Below are positions 11,094-22,559 of a stretch of DNA of 64,000 nt, in pieces. Every line of letters starts with the position of its first letter. The stretch's first letter is position 1. The stretch lies in assembly GCA_963082975.1 (NCBI GenBank), contig OY720350.1:51352734-51416733 (forward strand), in the 5' to 3' direction. This DNA comes from Labia minor. Taxonomy: Eukaryota > Arthropoda > Insecta > Dermaptera > Spongiphoridae. A model generated the notes under the pieces. It was not told the DNA's origin. It did no database searches and saw nothing but the letters and a program-made list of their open reading frames with translations. A program made the position numbers and the translations under genes.

Positions 11094-11781
11094 CGAGGTG
11101 TGGCTATTAAATAACGAGACTGCTTACAAAAAATGGTTTAATTAAAAAAATTATGCTACAATCGAACTTTCCCCCTCAATATAATCCCCTCCACTCGCCA
11201 CACACCGCTTCATCCTTTTATTCTACTGCTTAAAGCAGTGTTCGAAGTCGTTTTTTGTTAGGCCTTTCAGAAGCTCTGCCGTTTTTCTTTTCACCTCTTC
11301 CATCGACTCGAATCGGCTTCCTTTTAGTGCGGACTTGATTTTCGGAAACTGGTAGAAGTCGAAAGGTGCTAGATCAGGGGAGTAAGGAAGGTTGGTTCAC
11401 CGTCTGCCCCTCTGGAACCCATTCAGTCATCACAATACCGTTGATGTCGAAGAAAGCGATCAATATTGCCTTGAATTTTGACTTCGACATCCGCGCTTTT
11501 TTGATTCTTGGCGATTCAGGAGTCTTCCAGTGCATGGATTGCCGCTTAGTTTCGACATTGATACGTTGTTCGTGATTTTCGTCACACATCGTTTTCGGCG
11601 TAGGAACAAAAACACGTTTATTTTAAACCGCTACAGAAAAAAACTACTTCACCGCCAGACATGTGTTCTCGTACTGGAATAGTAGACCCTTCCAGCTGTA
11701 CAACGGTGCATTAGGTTCCCGCCTACCCTCTTCTGGAGGCCGTCTGCGCGCGCAGTCTCGTTATTTAATAACCACACCTCG
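11094..11781 (-). mobile_element. mariner relic, 688 bp, TA-flanked
   Basis: Inverted ends CGAGGTGTGGCTATTAAATA at 11094 and the matching end at 11781, with TA on both flanks. The GTGTGGCTATTAAATAACGA terminus is a mariner-type TIR. The transposase N-terminus is missing and there is an internal deletion. Confidence 0.85.
11140..11589 (-). pseudogene. mariner transposase fragment, middle and C-terminal
   Basis: 11589-11374 encodes VETKRQSMHWKTPESPRIKK, ARMSKSKFKAILIAFFDING and MTEWVPEGQTVNQ, the central catalytic part. A frame change follows, then PYSPDLAPFDFYQFPKIKSA, carrying the third catalytic aspartate of a DD34D mariner, and GLTKNDFEHCFKQ, an in-frame stop and CVASGGDYIEG. The segment between the second and third motifs is deleted. 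Confidence 0.8.
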
Positions 11782-11783
11782 TA

Positions 11784-13530
11784 TACAAATATAAATTTAA
11801 ATTTATATTATAAGACTTATTACAATTAATGATAATATATATGTATATGACTATATACTGTTAACTATCTGTTTCATTCCATGTGAATTAAAACAAACAA
11901 ATCAGTTCGGAAAAAATTAATTTATTGAAAAATACAAATAAATAAAGGTTTAAAAATAAAATATTAAAACTTTTACGTAATTCTAAAATATATATTTAAG
12001 AAAATATATTAAAACTATATTATCAATGTCTGAATTACATTCAGAGATCATTCTGAGGTATTAAGCTTATTATTTTTGAATTCTTTATATTTGTTTTTTA
12101 AACATCGTTGTTGGTTATTCCAAGGTTGATATACTATTATTGCATGATTAATTACTAAATTAGTATTTTATTTATTATGCCAGGAGGTGATTAAATACCT
12201 TTCAGATCACCATTTTTCCACTCTTACTCATTAAACAATCCGTGAGTTATGATTTCCCATCGGATTTGTTAATAGCAACATCAAAAACCTGTTTCCAAGA
12301 TTAAGATACACTCATCTTGAAGATTTCATTTCCAATGTAGCACTTAGTCAATTAAATTAAACTTTCATTTACATAGCGGAAATCTTGATTTTTTTACATT
12401 AAATTTTAGAGTCGAAACGAACATTTAATTCAGGAAAAATATTTTTCTATTTCAAATAGAGAGATAAAATTTGGTTAAAAACTAAATGATTTAATTCAGA
12501 AATTTTATTTTGTTATTTTTTTTTTATTTGTAAGATTTACTACATGAATTCAAATTATATTTTAACATATAAAATTATTACATTAATTAATGTTAAAATA
12601 GCAGTCTTAATTCGAACGGTGGGGACATGGAAGTATTAGGGCCACGACACTTCCGTCAGGAAGTTATCGACTAGGAAGAAGAAATATATTTTTACATTAA
12701 TCAAATAATATTTTCAAATTATTCAAACCCCGATTAAATATACGACATATATACATATATATTTATGATTTTATATAGTCAGATTGTAAAGTGAATATAT
12801 TATACATTCGTTATGAACCCAAAAGTAATATTTATTCCCAAATCATCATTATTTGCTTAAAATAAGAAATCTACTTGTCCCTTCTCTTCCCTCCTTTGGC
12901 AGTGCGCCACTCTCCTCCTTCCCATTGTCTAGTAAACGTGCGTAACTTTACAACATTAAATTTGAGACCCTCTATCTCATCCACTTACCACAATCAAAAA
13001 TAAACAAAATAATTGATTAATTTATTAAACAATTTAACACTTATTTAATATTTTTTATACATCTCTTTTATATTTATGTCATCAAAATTATACTACGAGA
13101 AGATTACTCTTATAAATAAAACCTTTCTAAATAATTATTTTTAAATAAAGAAATAAAAACTTTAAAGATAAATTGATATTTACTTATTTTGGAAATATTA
13201 AAAATGAAATATGAACAGAATCAATAAAAGAAAAATTTTTTAAAAATATAATCTAGTTAACTATTGTAAAAATTATTATTGTAACTTTTAAAATAGTACC
13301 TGGTTCACCGAGCCGCCGTTCAGTCGGTAAAAAAAAAATATTACTTATTATCGGATTTGGCTGGTAATATTAATTCTTGGTTCACCGAGAGGCCTTTCAA
13401 ATAATTTAAAAGAACATAAATTAAAAAAATTAGTCATAAAACATAGACTCGAAAAGCATGGATATAACATAATATATATTTCGTAATTAGATTTATATTT
13501 ATAATATTTTGTATTTAAGGAAGTGCTCTG
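11784..13530. other. Non-genic AT-rich sequence
   Basis: No gene. 12600-12680 and 12865-12985 are less AT-rich, the latter with a pyrimidine-rich CTTCTCTTCCCTCC stretch. At 13300-13390 the motif TGGTTCACCGAG occurs twice. Confidence 0.45.
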
Positions 13531-13534
13531 TCTG

Positions 13535-13982
13535 ACGTAGTTGCTGACGTCATTTAAACCTATTTTAAATTAAGAAAAAACTAATAAAGATGATTTTTCC
13601 CGAGACTGAACCCAATACAGATCGATTTTTACCGACAGACGAAAGTAAGGGAGGTTTTGTTTTCACACCAAATTTCACATGAGGAGATTTTTTACAAATC
13701 TGCACGAATCATGCACTTTGTTTTGGTTTTATCCTCGGGAAAATCATCTTCATTAGTTTTTTCTTAATTTAAAATTATATGACGTCACCCAGCTCTTAAT
13801 GACGTCACAGCTCCTACTTATATATTATAAATAAAATAAAATTAAAAATATTTATGTTATATCCATATTTGTTTTTTATTGAATTAATAGATACATTTAA
13901 ATTATTTGTAATTGTTTCTGTAGCTGGAAATTAATTTTTTTCAAACCGTCGGTTCTGCGCCTGGCCACAGAGGTCAACTTAT
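13535..13982 (+). mobile_element. HINE-B short form with an inverted fragment in front
   Basis: 13626-13982 starts TTTTTACCGACAGACG and ends with hairpin-bearing CTGGCCACAGAGGTC AACTTATT. Only one of the two internal 85-base blocks is present, so the minisatellite and core are missing. Immediately upstream, 13535-13612 matches the family in the opposite sense (TGACGTCA, TTAAGAAAAAACTAATAAAG), giving a head-to-head arrangement. Two TGACGTCA sites remain in the main copy. Confidence 0.65.
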
Positions 13983-14412
13983 TCTTTATAAAAATTACTA
14001 TGGCGTGAATTTCAAAAAAATCCTTCGAGCGGTTTAATATTTCGAAAAAAATATAAGTATATACAATTTTTGCTAGTATAATAAGATAAGATATGTTAAA
14101 TATGAATATTTTATTTATAATTATCAGTTAAAATTCTATAATTTTTAATAAAACTCAATTAGATTAAAAATATGTAAATTCAATATACTTATAAATGCTC
14201 TCGTTAAGTATAATTCCAATATTTATATATTCTATAAAAATAATAATAATTTTTGTTTATTTTTATAAGATATGATCGTTTTAAGAAAAATTTATGTTAC
14301 AAATTTCATAAATTACATTTATATATTTTTTTTTATAAATGCATCTTTTCTAAATAATATTCTATAATTTAATTATTTGTTTGTTTGTAAATAGATTTTC
14401 AAATAAAAAAAT
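13983..14412. other. Non-genic AT-rich sequence
   Basis: Spacer between two HINE copies; nothing recognised. Confidence 0.5.
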
Positions 14413-15446
14413 CTGGAGTGTCTCCACTCGACCATCTCGCAAATTTGAATTGGATTAAATAACATATATTAATTTAAATTAAATAAAATTATAAATTAAA
14501 ATTAATAAATAATATTTAGTAAACCAGCGCATGTTTGACTCTTTGTTGATGGCACCAGGTCACCTGTTGGGACGTGAGATTTGCAGTGTTAAAAAATTAA
14601 TTCTGGTACTTTCAGCGATTCAATCAAGCTGAAATTCTATCTATAGCAGTTTTATACAATTTTTAATCATGTGAAAAATTATCATTATTTTTACTGTCAC
14701 TTTAGAAGAAAAAAAAATCAAAACGTTATAGGTAATTACCCTCTTCCAGTTGAGCTACATTTCTCAAAAGTTAATAGAAAACTATGAATTTTGAATAATG
14801 CCCATGTACCAAATTTCCTCATTCTAGCTCAAACCGTTTTTGGGTAATCTTGGTTACATACACACACACACACACACACACACAGACATTTTTCTCAACC
14901 TTAGTGAAAATGATTCAGGAACCTTAAAAACGTATAAAAACATCAAAATCTCAACAAATTAAAATTAATAAATAATATTTTTTAAACCAGCGCATGTTTG
15001 GCTCTTTGTTGATGGCACCACGTCACCTGTTGGGACGTGAGATTTGCAGTGTTAAAAAATTAATTCTGGTACTTTCAGCGATTCAATCAAGCTGAAATTC
15101 TATATATAGCAGTTTTATACAATTATTAATCATGTGAAAAATGATCAAACATATATCTTTATTTTTACGGTCACTTTAAAAGAAAAAAAAATCAAAACGT
15201 TGTAGGTAATGACCCTCTTCCGGTTGAGCTACATTTCTCAAAAGTTGATAGAAAACTATGAATTTTGAATAATGCCCATGTACCAAATTTCATGATTCTA
15301 GCTCAAACCGTTTTTGCGTAATCTTGTCTACATACATATCCACATACACACACACACACACACACAGAGACATTTTTCTCAACCTTAGTGAAAATGATTC
15401 AAATGAAAAAAACATCAAAGTCTCAACATCTGGCGAGATAGTAAAA
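14413..15446 (-). mobile_element. HINE-A tandem dimer
   Basis: The first unit begins CTGGAGTGTCTCCACTCGAC (the terminal hairpin in reverse sense) and runs to ATCAAAATCTCAACA at about 14957. A second unit, lacking its terminal hairpin, follows directly from its internal AT-rich part and ends TGGCGAGATAGTAAAAA at about 15446. Each unit has its own CA repeat (14862-14884 and about 15346-15366). Confidence 0.7.
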
Positions 15447-15924
15447 AAATCTAAATCTATATATCCATGTTATTTTTCTTTATTAGAAGTATTAATTATA
15501 AATTGTTATCCCTTGCACTAATTATTTTAAATCTCGTATCAACCTTCACAGTACCTTTTCAAAAATTCTGATTTACTGCTAATAAATATTAATACTAATA
15601 CAAAATATTAATACTAAAATGTCATCTATCAAATTCGAACAATACAAAAACAAAGATAGGGAGAGAGAGAGAAGGGAGAATGGGTAGAGAAATCCGCTAA
15701 TCTATTTGTCCTATTCAAATGTTATTTTCCAATCAAACTACTAGAGCATGACAAAGTTATGTTTATTGATCGATATAGATAAGGAATTGTTTTACCTGTA
15801 ATTCATCTCGTGAGAAATTAAACGAAACATAATTATTGACAAGATATTATACCTATATACATAGTTTATATTTGAGTGAAAGTGCCCGGTCTTTTATATC
15901 ATATCCGTCCATTCTTAAATATGG

Positions 15925-15960
<36 letters not shown>

Positions 15961-16027
15961 GAACTTTACTTCAAAAGATGTCAATAAACTTTACTGAATA
16001 ACTGACAAATCAACAAAAGAGAATATT
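15447..16027. other. Non-genic AT-rich sequence with TA microsatellite
   Basis: Contains a (TA)n tract at about 15930-15957 and short GA-rich sequence near 15660. No gene recognised. Confidence 0.5.
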
Positions 16028-16035
16028 CTATAGAG

Positions 16036-17226
16036 CAGCCCTGGCCAACCCAAATCACTCCATGGGCCTCTTTGATTAGGAGCAATGCTACAGGGGCCGC
16101 ATTTTAGGGAAACGTGCAACAATGCATTAAAAAACACTGTAATGATATTTTAAAAATATCATTAATTCTTAAAATAAAAGAAAAAAATAAAATTTATTTA
16201 TTTAAAAATAAATTTTATTTGTGGAAAAGATTATAATGGTAATACGTTTCCCCTGAAGAGACTGGTTGTTGGAAAGTCAAAGAGTCAGTCGTGGAGTAGC
16301 AATCGTCCCGTCCGGATGGACTGGATGAGAAGAGTCGGGCAGTAGCAATCGGCCCGACCGTAGGAACTTGATTGGAGGAAAAAGGGACCACGATTCACCA
16401 GTCCACTGATAATCGCTTATATCAGGACCGGCTACAAGATTAACAGTTTTCTACATTATTGACTTGAATCTATTGTTGCCTTGATTCTTGGATTTCATCT
16501 TTCGCTGGTGTTATTGTATTCATTAATTCTGCTTTTGGAACACCAGTTAGCCATCCACGGATCCTCGCTTATATGAGCTCTGGCAACATCGTTAACAAGA
16601 AATATTGTTTGCAAGAATACACCTGTTCGAGTTCCGGGGTCTTCTTGGATTAATCTAACCTCCTCAATATCTCAAGAACTTCAGCCTGAAGCTGGATTCC
16701 CTCTTCCAAAAGTGCTGCCATTACACCCTATATTAGTCCTCCAAACCCTTTTGTTATACCATTACACACATACGAATTAAAATAAAATGTTCAACTATTT
16801 TTTATATAAAATTTTCTTTTATTCTTTTTAACCCTTACTGACCCAAAATAACACTTCAACACTTTTAATACTTTCTTGTTGCCTAATGTTTAATGTTTTT
16901 ATATATTATTTTTCTTCTACTTCTTTTTTTAAATAAAAATAATAATAACAATTTAAAATAAAAAAAAAATATATTGTCTATTAATTAATATTATTTCAAA
17001 CTATTTTCTTCCTTTTTATGGAATCAAATATGTATTTTAAAAATTGTAGGACATATTTAAAATAAAAAAAATTAATTAATTATAATTATTTCAATTATAT
17101 TCTCTGTTTTTGAATATACAGACGAGAAATGAAAGTTACAAAAGAAATATAAAGTTAACTGGCGGGCCGAACAATTTTCCACGGTGGGCCGCATGCGGCC
17201 CGAGGGCCGCGGGTTGACCAGGAGTG
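16036..17226. mobile_element. hAT-type element, 1191 bp, with perfect 8-bp target duplication
   Basis: The ends are CAGCCCTGGCCAACCC and the complement of CACTCCTGGTCAACCC, in hAT style. CTATAGAG stands on both sides (16028-16035 and 17227-17234), an exact 8-bp duplication. Near the right end GGCGGGCCGAAC and GCATGCGGCCCGAGGGCC are typical of hAT subterminal sequence. No transposase frame is left, and 16141-16640 belongs to another repeat. Confidence 0.8.
16141..16640 (+). repeat. Dispersed repeat R6, copy 2, nested in the hAT element
   Basis: Starts TGTAATGATATTTT, then ATACGTTTCCCCTGAAGAGA, and continues through CGGCCCGACCGTAGG to ATCGCTTATATCAGGACCGG. A second promoter-like block, CTCGCTTATATGAGCTCTGG with AACAAGAAATATTG, lies near 16565-16608. 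It therefore holds two copies of the TATA-plus-start region found once in copy 1. Confidence 0.45.
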
Positions 17227-17234
17227 CTATAGAG

Positions 17235-18106
17235 AAAATTTTATTTCTTTATTTATTAAAATAAATATATTTTTATTAATTGATAGAGTAGTTTTTCAGA
17301 GGCTTGGAAGAAGATTGATTGGTCATTGGAAGAAATTGGTTAAATACAATATTAACATTATTTTTTTTTTATTTTCTTAACAATTGATATATTTCTTTTA
17401 TAAGTTTGATCGGTCATAGTTTTGTAATATTACACATATAATTTACAAACAATTAGTGAACAACATTGTTATTATTGTTTAGTTTTTAAATAATAAATTA
17501 ATATATTATGTTTATTGATCAATTTATAAAAACTATAACCAAATATTTTAGTAAGATAAAAATCTTTATAAAAATTCAACAAAATTGTAGTTTTTTTAAT
17601 AATTCAACGCTTTTATCAGCAACAAAATTTTATTCTTCATCGCAACATAATTAATGTTTTATTATATAGTTGTATTTATATAATATAATAAGACCAATAT
17701 ATTTGATTATTTTATAAAAATTATTATAATAAAGAAAATATTAATTATTTTATTATGTTATTAAAGTTTATTTTTTAATATTCTCTTATATTTGTTAATC
17801 TAATTTTAAATACACCATTTTGTACAAATATATTTATTTCTACGAAAAATTTGATTAATATAAATTTTAAATAAAATTAGCTTCCAATTTTACAGTTAGT
17901 TATTATTATTCATGAGAATAATTTATATTTTATTAATAATATTAATTTTCAATTATTTTCGATTCACTTCAGATAGAAAAGTAAATACATATATACTTAT
18001 ATTGAAATTATAGACCACGCATGAGGTACACATACCGGTTTCTTATTTAATATTCATAGAATATTATATATAATAAATATAGACAAAACAAAGTGAATAT
18101 AATATA
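17235..18106. other. Non-genic AT-rich sequence
   Basis: No element ends or open exons recognised. Confidence 0.5.
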
Positions 18107-18764
18107 CGAGGGCAGGTCAATAAGTCCTTGATTTTTTGAATTTTCCGACTCTTAAATGAAAAATGGTAACACTGTTCCTGTCAAGGAGGCAACCTTCAGG
18201 TAACTCCTGTCGAAATTTGAACCAGATGAGTCTTTTAGTTTTTGTTTGACATCCATTAATAGCAGACTATCTCGTTATTTGAGAAGAAAAGGAATAAGCT
18301 GGAGTGTCTCCACTCAACTATCTCGCAATTTGAATTGGATTAAATAACATAATATATTATATTTAAATTAAATTTAATTAATTATAAATTATAAATAATA
18401 AATATTAAACCAGCGCATGTTTGGCTTTTTATTGATGGCACCATGGCACGTGTTGGCGCGTGAGATTTGCAGTATTAAAAAATTAATTCTGGTACTTTCA
18501 GCAATTCAATCAAGCTGAAATTCTATATATAGCAGTTTTATACAATTATTAATCATGTGAAAAATCATCAAACATATATTTTTATTTTTACGGTCACTTT
18601 AGAGGAAAAAAAATCAAAACGTTGTAGGTAATGACCCTTTTCCGGTTGAGCTACATTTCTCAAAAGTTGATAGAAAACTATGAATTTTGAATAATGTCCA
18701 TGTACCAAATTTCATCATTCTAGCTCAAACCGTTTTTGCATAATCTTGCCTACATACATACACA

Positions 18765-18820
<56 letters not shown>

Positions 18821-19244
18821 TTTTTCTCAACCTTAGTGAAAATGATTCAGGAACCTTCAAAACGTATAAAAACATCAAAATCTCAACATCGAAAATTTTC
18901 GTGATCGCAATACTATCTCTTACGAGATAGTAAAACTAAACAATAAAAGTGAATTTTGTGTGCTCATTAAGCATTATTTTTTTTGTGACAAACAAACATC
19001 ACTGAAACCAAATTTTTGCATCACTTCGTAACCGTAGATGAACGTGGTCCCCCACAATACACCAGAGAACTAACAACGGGGTGAATCGGGACCAAAGATG
19101 TCCTCAACAAATCTTATTTTTTGGAAGGGATAAAAAAATTGGATGTATAGAGCTCAAAGGAGACTACGTTAAAAAATAAAATGATTTTTTATCCAAAAAC
19201 CTGTGTTTCATTCCAAAAGCCACGGAGATATTGATCTACCCTCG
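18107..19244 (+). mobile_element. mariner relic interrupted by HINE-A
   Basis: The left end is CGAGGGCAGGTCAATAAGTC and the right end the complement of CGAGGGTAGATCAATATC, with TA at both flanks. 18299-18935 is a later HINE-A insertion. After it, 18995-19190 holds transposase debris: HHFVTVDERGPPQYTREL in one frame, and near the end FFLEGIKKLD followed by ELKGDYVKK-like C-terminal sequence. Most of the coding region is lost. Confidence 0.75.
18299..18935 (-). mobile_element. HINE-A copy inside a mariner
   Basis: Begins CTGGAGTGTCTCCACTCAAC, has the CTGGTACTTTCAGC and CTACATTTCTCAAAAGTTG blocks, a long CA repeat (about 18761-18816), and ends with the inverted motif ACTATCTCTTACGAGATAGT and TAAAA. 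Nearly complete. Its position dates it after the mariner. Confidence 0.75.
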
Positions 19245-19257
19245 TATCTATATATAC

Positions 19258-19870
19258 CAGGGATGGTGAACCTATAAAAACTCAAAATGGATTGGGGCGA
19301 TGAAATACACCTATTACCAGAATATTCTTATATGCTGTAAATTTTATCAATATTTATTAAAAAAAAAAGAAAAATTAATTTTATAAAATGTATATCAAGC
19401 TTTACTTTACACATAGGACGGTTGGAGAATAGTGCCAGAATCGCAATCTTTTTCTAGAATTTAACATATCATTATCAAAACAAGAAAATGTAAGTGGTTC
19501 ACGGTATCCAATATAAATTTTGCTTTTTTGTCATTATCTACGACTAAAAACTACAAACTAAAATCAATTAAAGAATTTCCATACAATAAAAATAAAAAAA
19601 TAAAAATTTAGGAAAGATATATTTTTATCAAAAATCAATTCCAAATATTTTAATAATCATTATATTTTTTTGGAATAAAGTTTAATATTTAAAATTATAA
19701 CACTTTTATACAGGATAGTTAGAAGTCATACAAAAATATTCGATTATATATTCAAGCTAAAAGGGGTACAGGTAGAGAAAAAAATGACAATTTTGTGGCA
19801 CGTTAGTTACTTCAAAAATATTTTTTATAATTTTGTGGCACGGACATTGAAAAATGTTTGCCCCTTCCGT
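19258..19870. mobile_element. Possible non-autonomous hAT element
   Basis: The left end CAGGGATGGTGAACCT and the right end CCCTTCCGTG resemble hAT-style termini, and TTTTGTGGCACG occurs twice near the right end. The flanks do not give a clean 8-bp duplication. No coding capacity seen. Confidence 0.35.
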
Positions 19871-21772
19871 GATACGTATATACATATTACTTTATATATA
19901 ACATCGAGATACAAATCTCATTAAACTACATGAAATCTTCATGGTATTACTTTTTAAATTTATGCCAATAATAAGGGTAAATATTTTACAAATTTTAATT
20001 AATATTTTATGATCATTAATTTCCTTAATTCAAGAAAAAAAATAACAACATCTTATATTTTTGGAAAGAAATCAATATTAATTGATTTAGGTCTGAAGTG
20101 ACTCTGTTATCTATAAAATATTCATTGGTAAATTAGATTAATTAATGAAACATGTTTAATTTTGTAAAATTAAAATTATATTTCTCATTGTAAAACTAAA
20201 TAATTTAAAAATAATATGAATTCATTTCTAAATTTTTTATGTTTTAATAAAAGACAGTTATCATTATTATTATAGATATATAATTTATATATAGAGGTCA
20301 ATCAAAATAAATACAAAATTTTTTCTTTATTGATTCTAAGAAAATATGTTTGATCAATTCTCGTTTTATGGAGAATCACCGGTTATGTTTGCGTCTCGAT
20401 TAATCTCAAGTGGTTGAAAAAAAGAGGGAGATAATTTAATTATATTATTTCATAAGATAAATTAATTATAAAATTCCAACGTAAAACATGACTTTAAGAT
20501 AGTGAGCTGATCATTAATTAACCTCTTACTGACTCTCGGCAGACTGCACCTAGATAAATGTAATGGAAGATTATTTCTCCGTCGACCTCGGACACCTCCT
20601 CCATCAAGTGTTAATCACAGGGCGATTAACGCTCCCAATGGATAATGAGCCTCTCCTAGACACTCCCGATGAGTTTATATATTCATTTTAGAAAAATTAA
20701 CTGAAATAAATATGCACGAAATGAATATTAAAAGCAAAAAATGAATAAATAACAAAAAAAAATTACTGTTCTCTAATACTATTATTATTATAAGCTTTAC
20801 GGGCACATTAGCAATTGATTAATTAACATCTCTCATTTTTCAATCATCTTTAATTTCTATGCATATTATTATTCATATTTTCGAGAATTCATTAAAGAGG
20901 ATAGAACCCTCATTGCAGGGGCACAGCAAGTTAGGCATTGAGTGAATTATTATGTAAGTCTACAGAAGAAAACAAGCTGACGTCCGTGGTAGGACAGAAA
21001 CCAGTATGGTTACCAATTTGTAGCTTCTCATTGTGAAATCTGATTATTTTTTTGAAAAAATATGGGCTTTTTCCTAATTTCAACTCATTTCCACTAAACT
21101 GTTGTTTAATTGGGTCTTAAAAATTTTATAATCAGTCCCATGTTTTGAGAATATGCATTGTCTCTTCTTATCTCAGCAACGTTCCATAACCAGCAACTGC
21201 GATTTGACTATCAAAATACCGGATGTGAATATAAACAATGTTCCCTCTAAACACACCTCGAGAAGATCTCTAAAATAGGAAATTTTTAATTTTAATAATA
21301 ATAAAATATATTAAATAACCCACTACGATAAAAATATTTATTAATAATACTAAAAATAAAATTTGACAGAATGAAACATTCAGAAGATAACAATCAAGGA
21401 AGAAATACAATTAAATTATTTTTTCTATTATAAAAGATTTAATCTAGTTAAATAAATAAATACACACGCAATGGAAAATGATGTTCTCCTTTTATAGAAT
21501 CAATATTCGAATACGAATTAAGTAGAAGATGGTTTTTGGCCAGAGGCAATATATAAATGGATTCAATATAAAAAAAAAAAAAATCAATTGAGCAAGAAAA
21601 CAACGCGAGTTTCATTTTTTTCTCACAATGAAAAATAAATATTTCCTTGAATTTCTAACATAATTATTATAATTCTCATAAATGAAAATATTTATTAAAT
21701 ACTGGTTTTTATTTCGTTTTATTTTTAACACAAGATATTAAACTGAAAACATATTATTCTCGTTTTATAATT
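19871..21772. other. Non-genic sequence with a GC-richer patch at 20512-20675
   Basis: The patch (CGTCGACCTCGGACACCTCC, GGGCGATTAACGCTCCCAAT) is closed in all six frames, so I do not call an exon. It could be a conserved non-coding piece or an old repeat. The rest is AT-rich. Confidence 0.4.
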
Positions 21773-22015
21773 TACTAGCCGCTCAGAGCGCTTTCGGCGC
21801 TCTTCACACCTAGACGGGGGCTCCGCCCCCTGTACCCCCGAGTGGTACATATTATTTGGTGGTTGAAAGTAGTAAAAGGTTTACATCCATTTTGTTTCAA
21901 TCAGTATATTACATAAAACATTCATTTCTTTTTGTGTTCTTATATAAAATATATTTTAATTTAATCAGTAAATTAATTATATATATTATTATTGTATACG
22001 ATATATCTATCTATC
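21773..22015 (-). mobile_element. RTE-like LINE 3' end, fused to HINE-B
   Basis: Same sequence as the tails at 40439 and 45932: ACTAGCCGCTCAGAGCGC, a GC hairpin, CACACCTAGACGGGGGCTCC and GTACCCCCGAG. The LINE reads on the minus strand, so this is its 3' untranslated end, cut off upstream at about 22015 in a TATC microsatellite. HINE-B sequence starts at once. Confidence 0.65.
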
Positions 22016-22537
22016 TTTAGCATAATGTCTGTCCATCTGTCCACTGTGTGTTCTTTTAGACATGTATAGCTTGAACGGCTGAACGGATTTTGATGAAATT
22101 TGGTATATTTACTTAATGCATCAGTGGGATGAATTGATCAACTTTTGGTGCAAATCCGGAAACCGGAAGTGGTAGTATTAGCGATCGACGATAGGAAGGG
22201 AAGGGTTATTTTCGCACCAAATTTCACATCAGGAGATTTTTTACATATCACCACGAATCATGCACTTTGTATTGCTTTTATTCTCGAGAAAAATCATTTT
22301 TATTAGTTTTTTTCTTAATTTAAAATTATATGACGTCATCCAGCCATTCATGACGTCACAGCCTGGTCTTACATATATATTATAAATAAAATAAAATTAA
22401 AAATATTTATGTTATATGCCTATCTGTTTTTTATTACATTAATAGATATATTATAATTATTTGAAATTGTTTCTGTAGCTGGAAATTAATTTATTTCAAA
22501 CCATCGGTCGGTTCGGACCTGGCCACAGGTCAACTTA
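22016..22537 (+). mobile_element. HINE-B copy lacking its 5' end
   Basis: Begins at TTAGCATAATGTCTGTCC, past the first internal block, and is complete to the terminal hairpin GACCTGGCCACAGGTC and AACTTATT. Two intact TGACGTCA sites near 22332 and 22352. Confidence 0.7.
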
Positions 22538-22559
22538 TTAAAAATATATTCATTTCCTT

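Noticed and set aside
12865-12985. Pyrimidine-rich patch as promoter
   Set aside because: No TATA/initiator pair, no downstream gene.
18736-18930. Frame with long His-Thr repeat
   Set aside because: Translation of the CA microsatellite within HINE-A.
20512-20675. Possible exon in a GC-richer patch
   Set aside because: Stops in all six frames.
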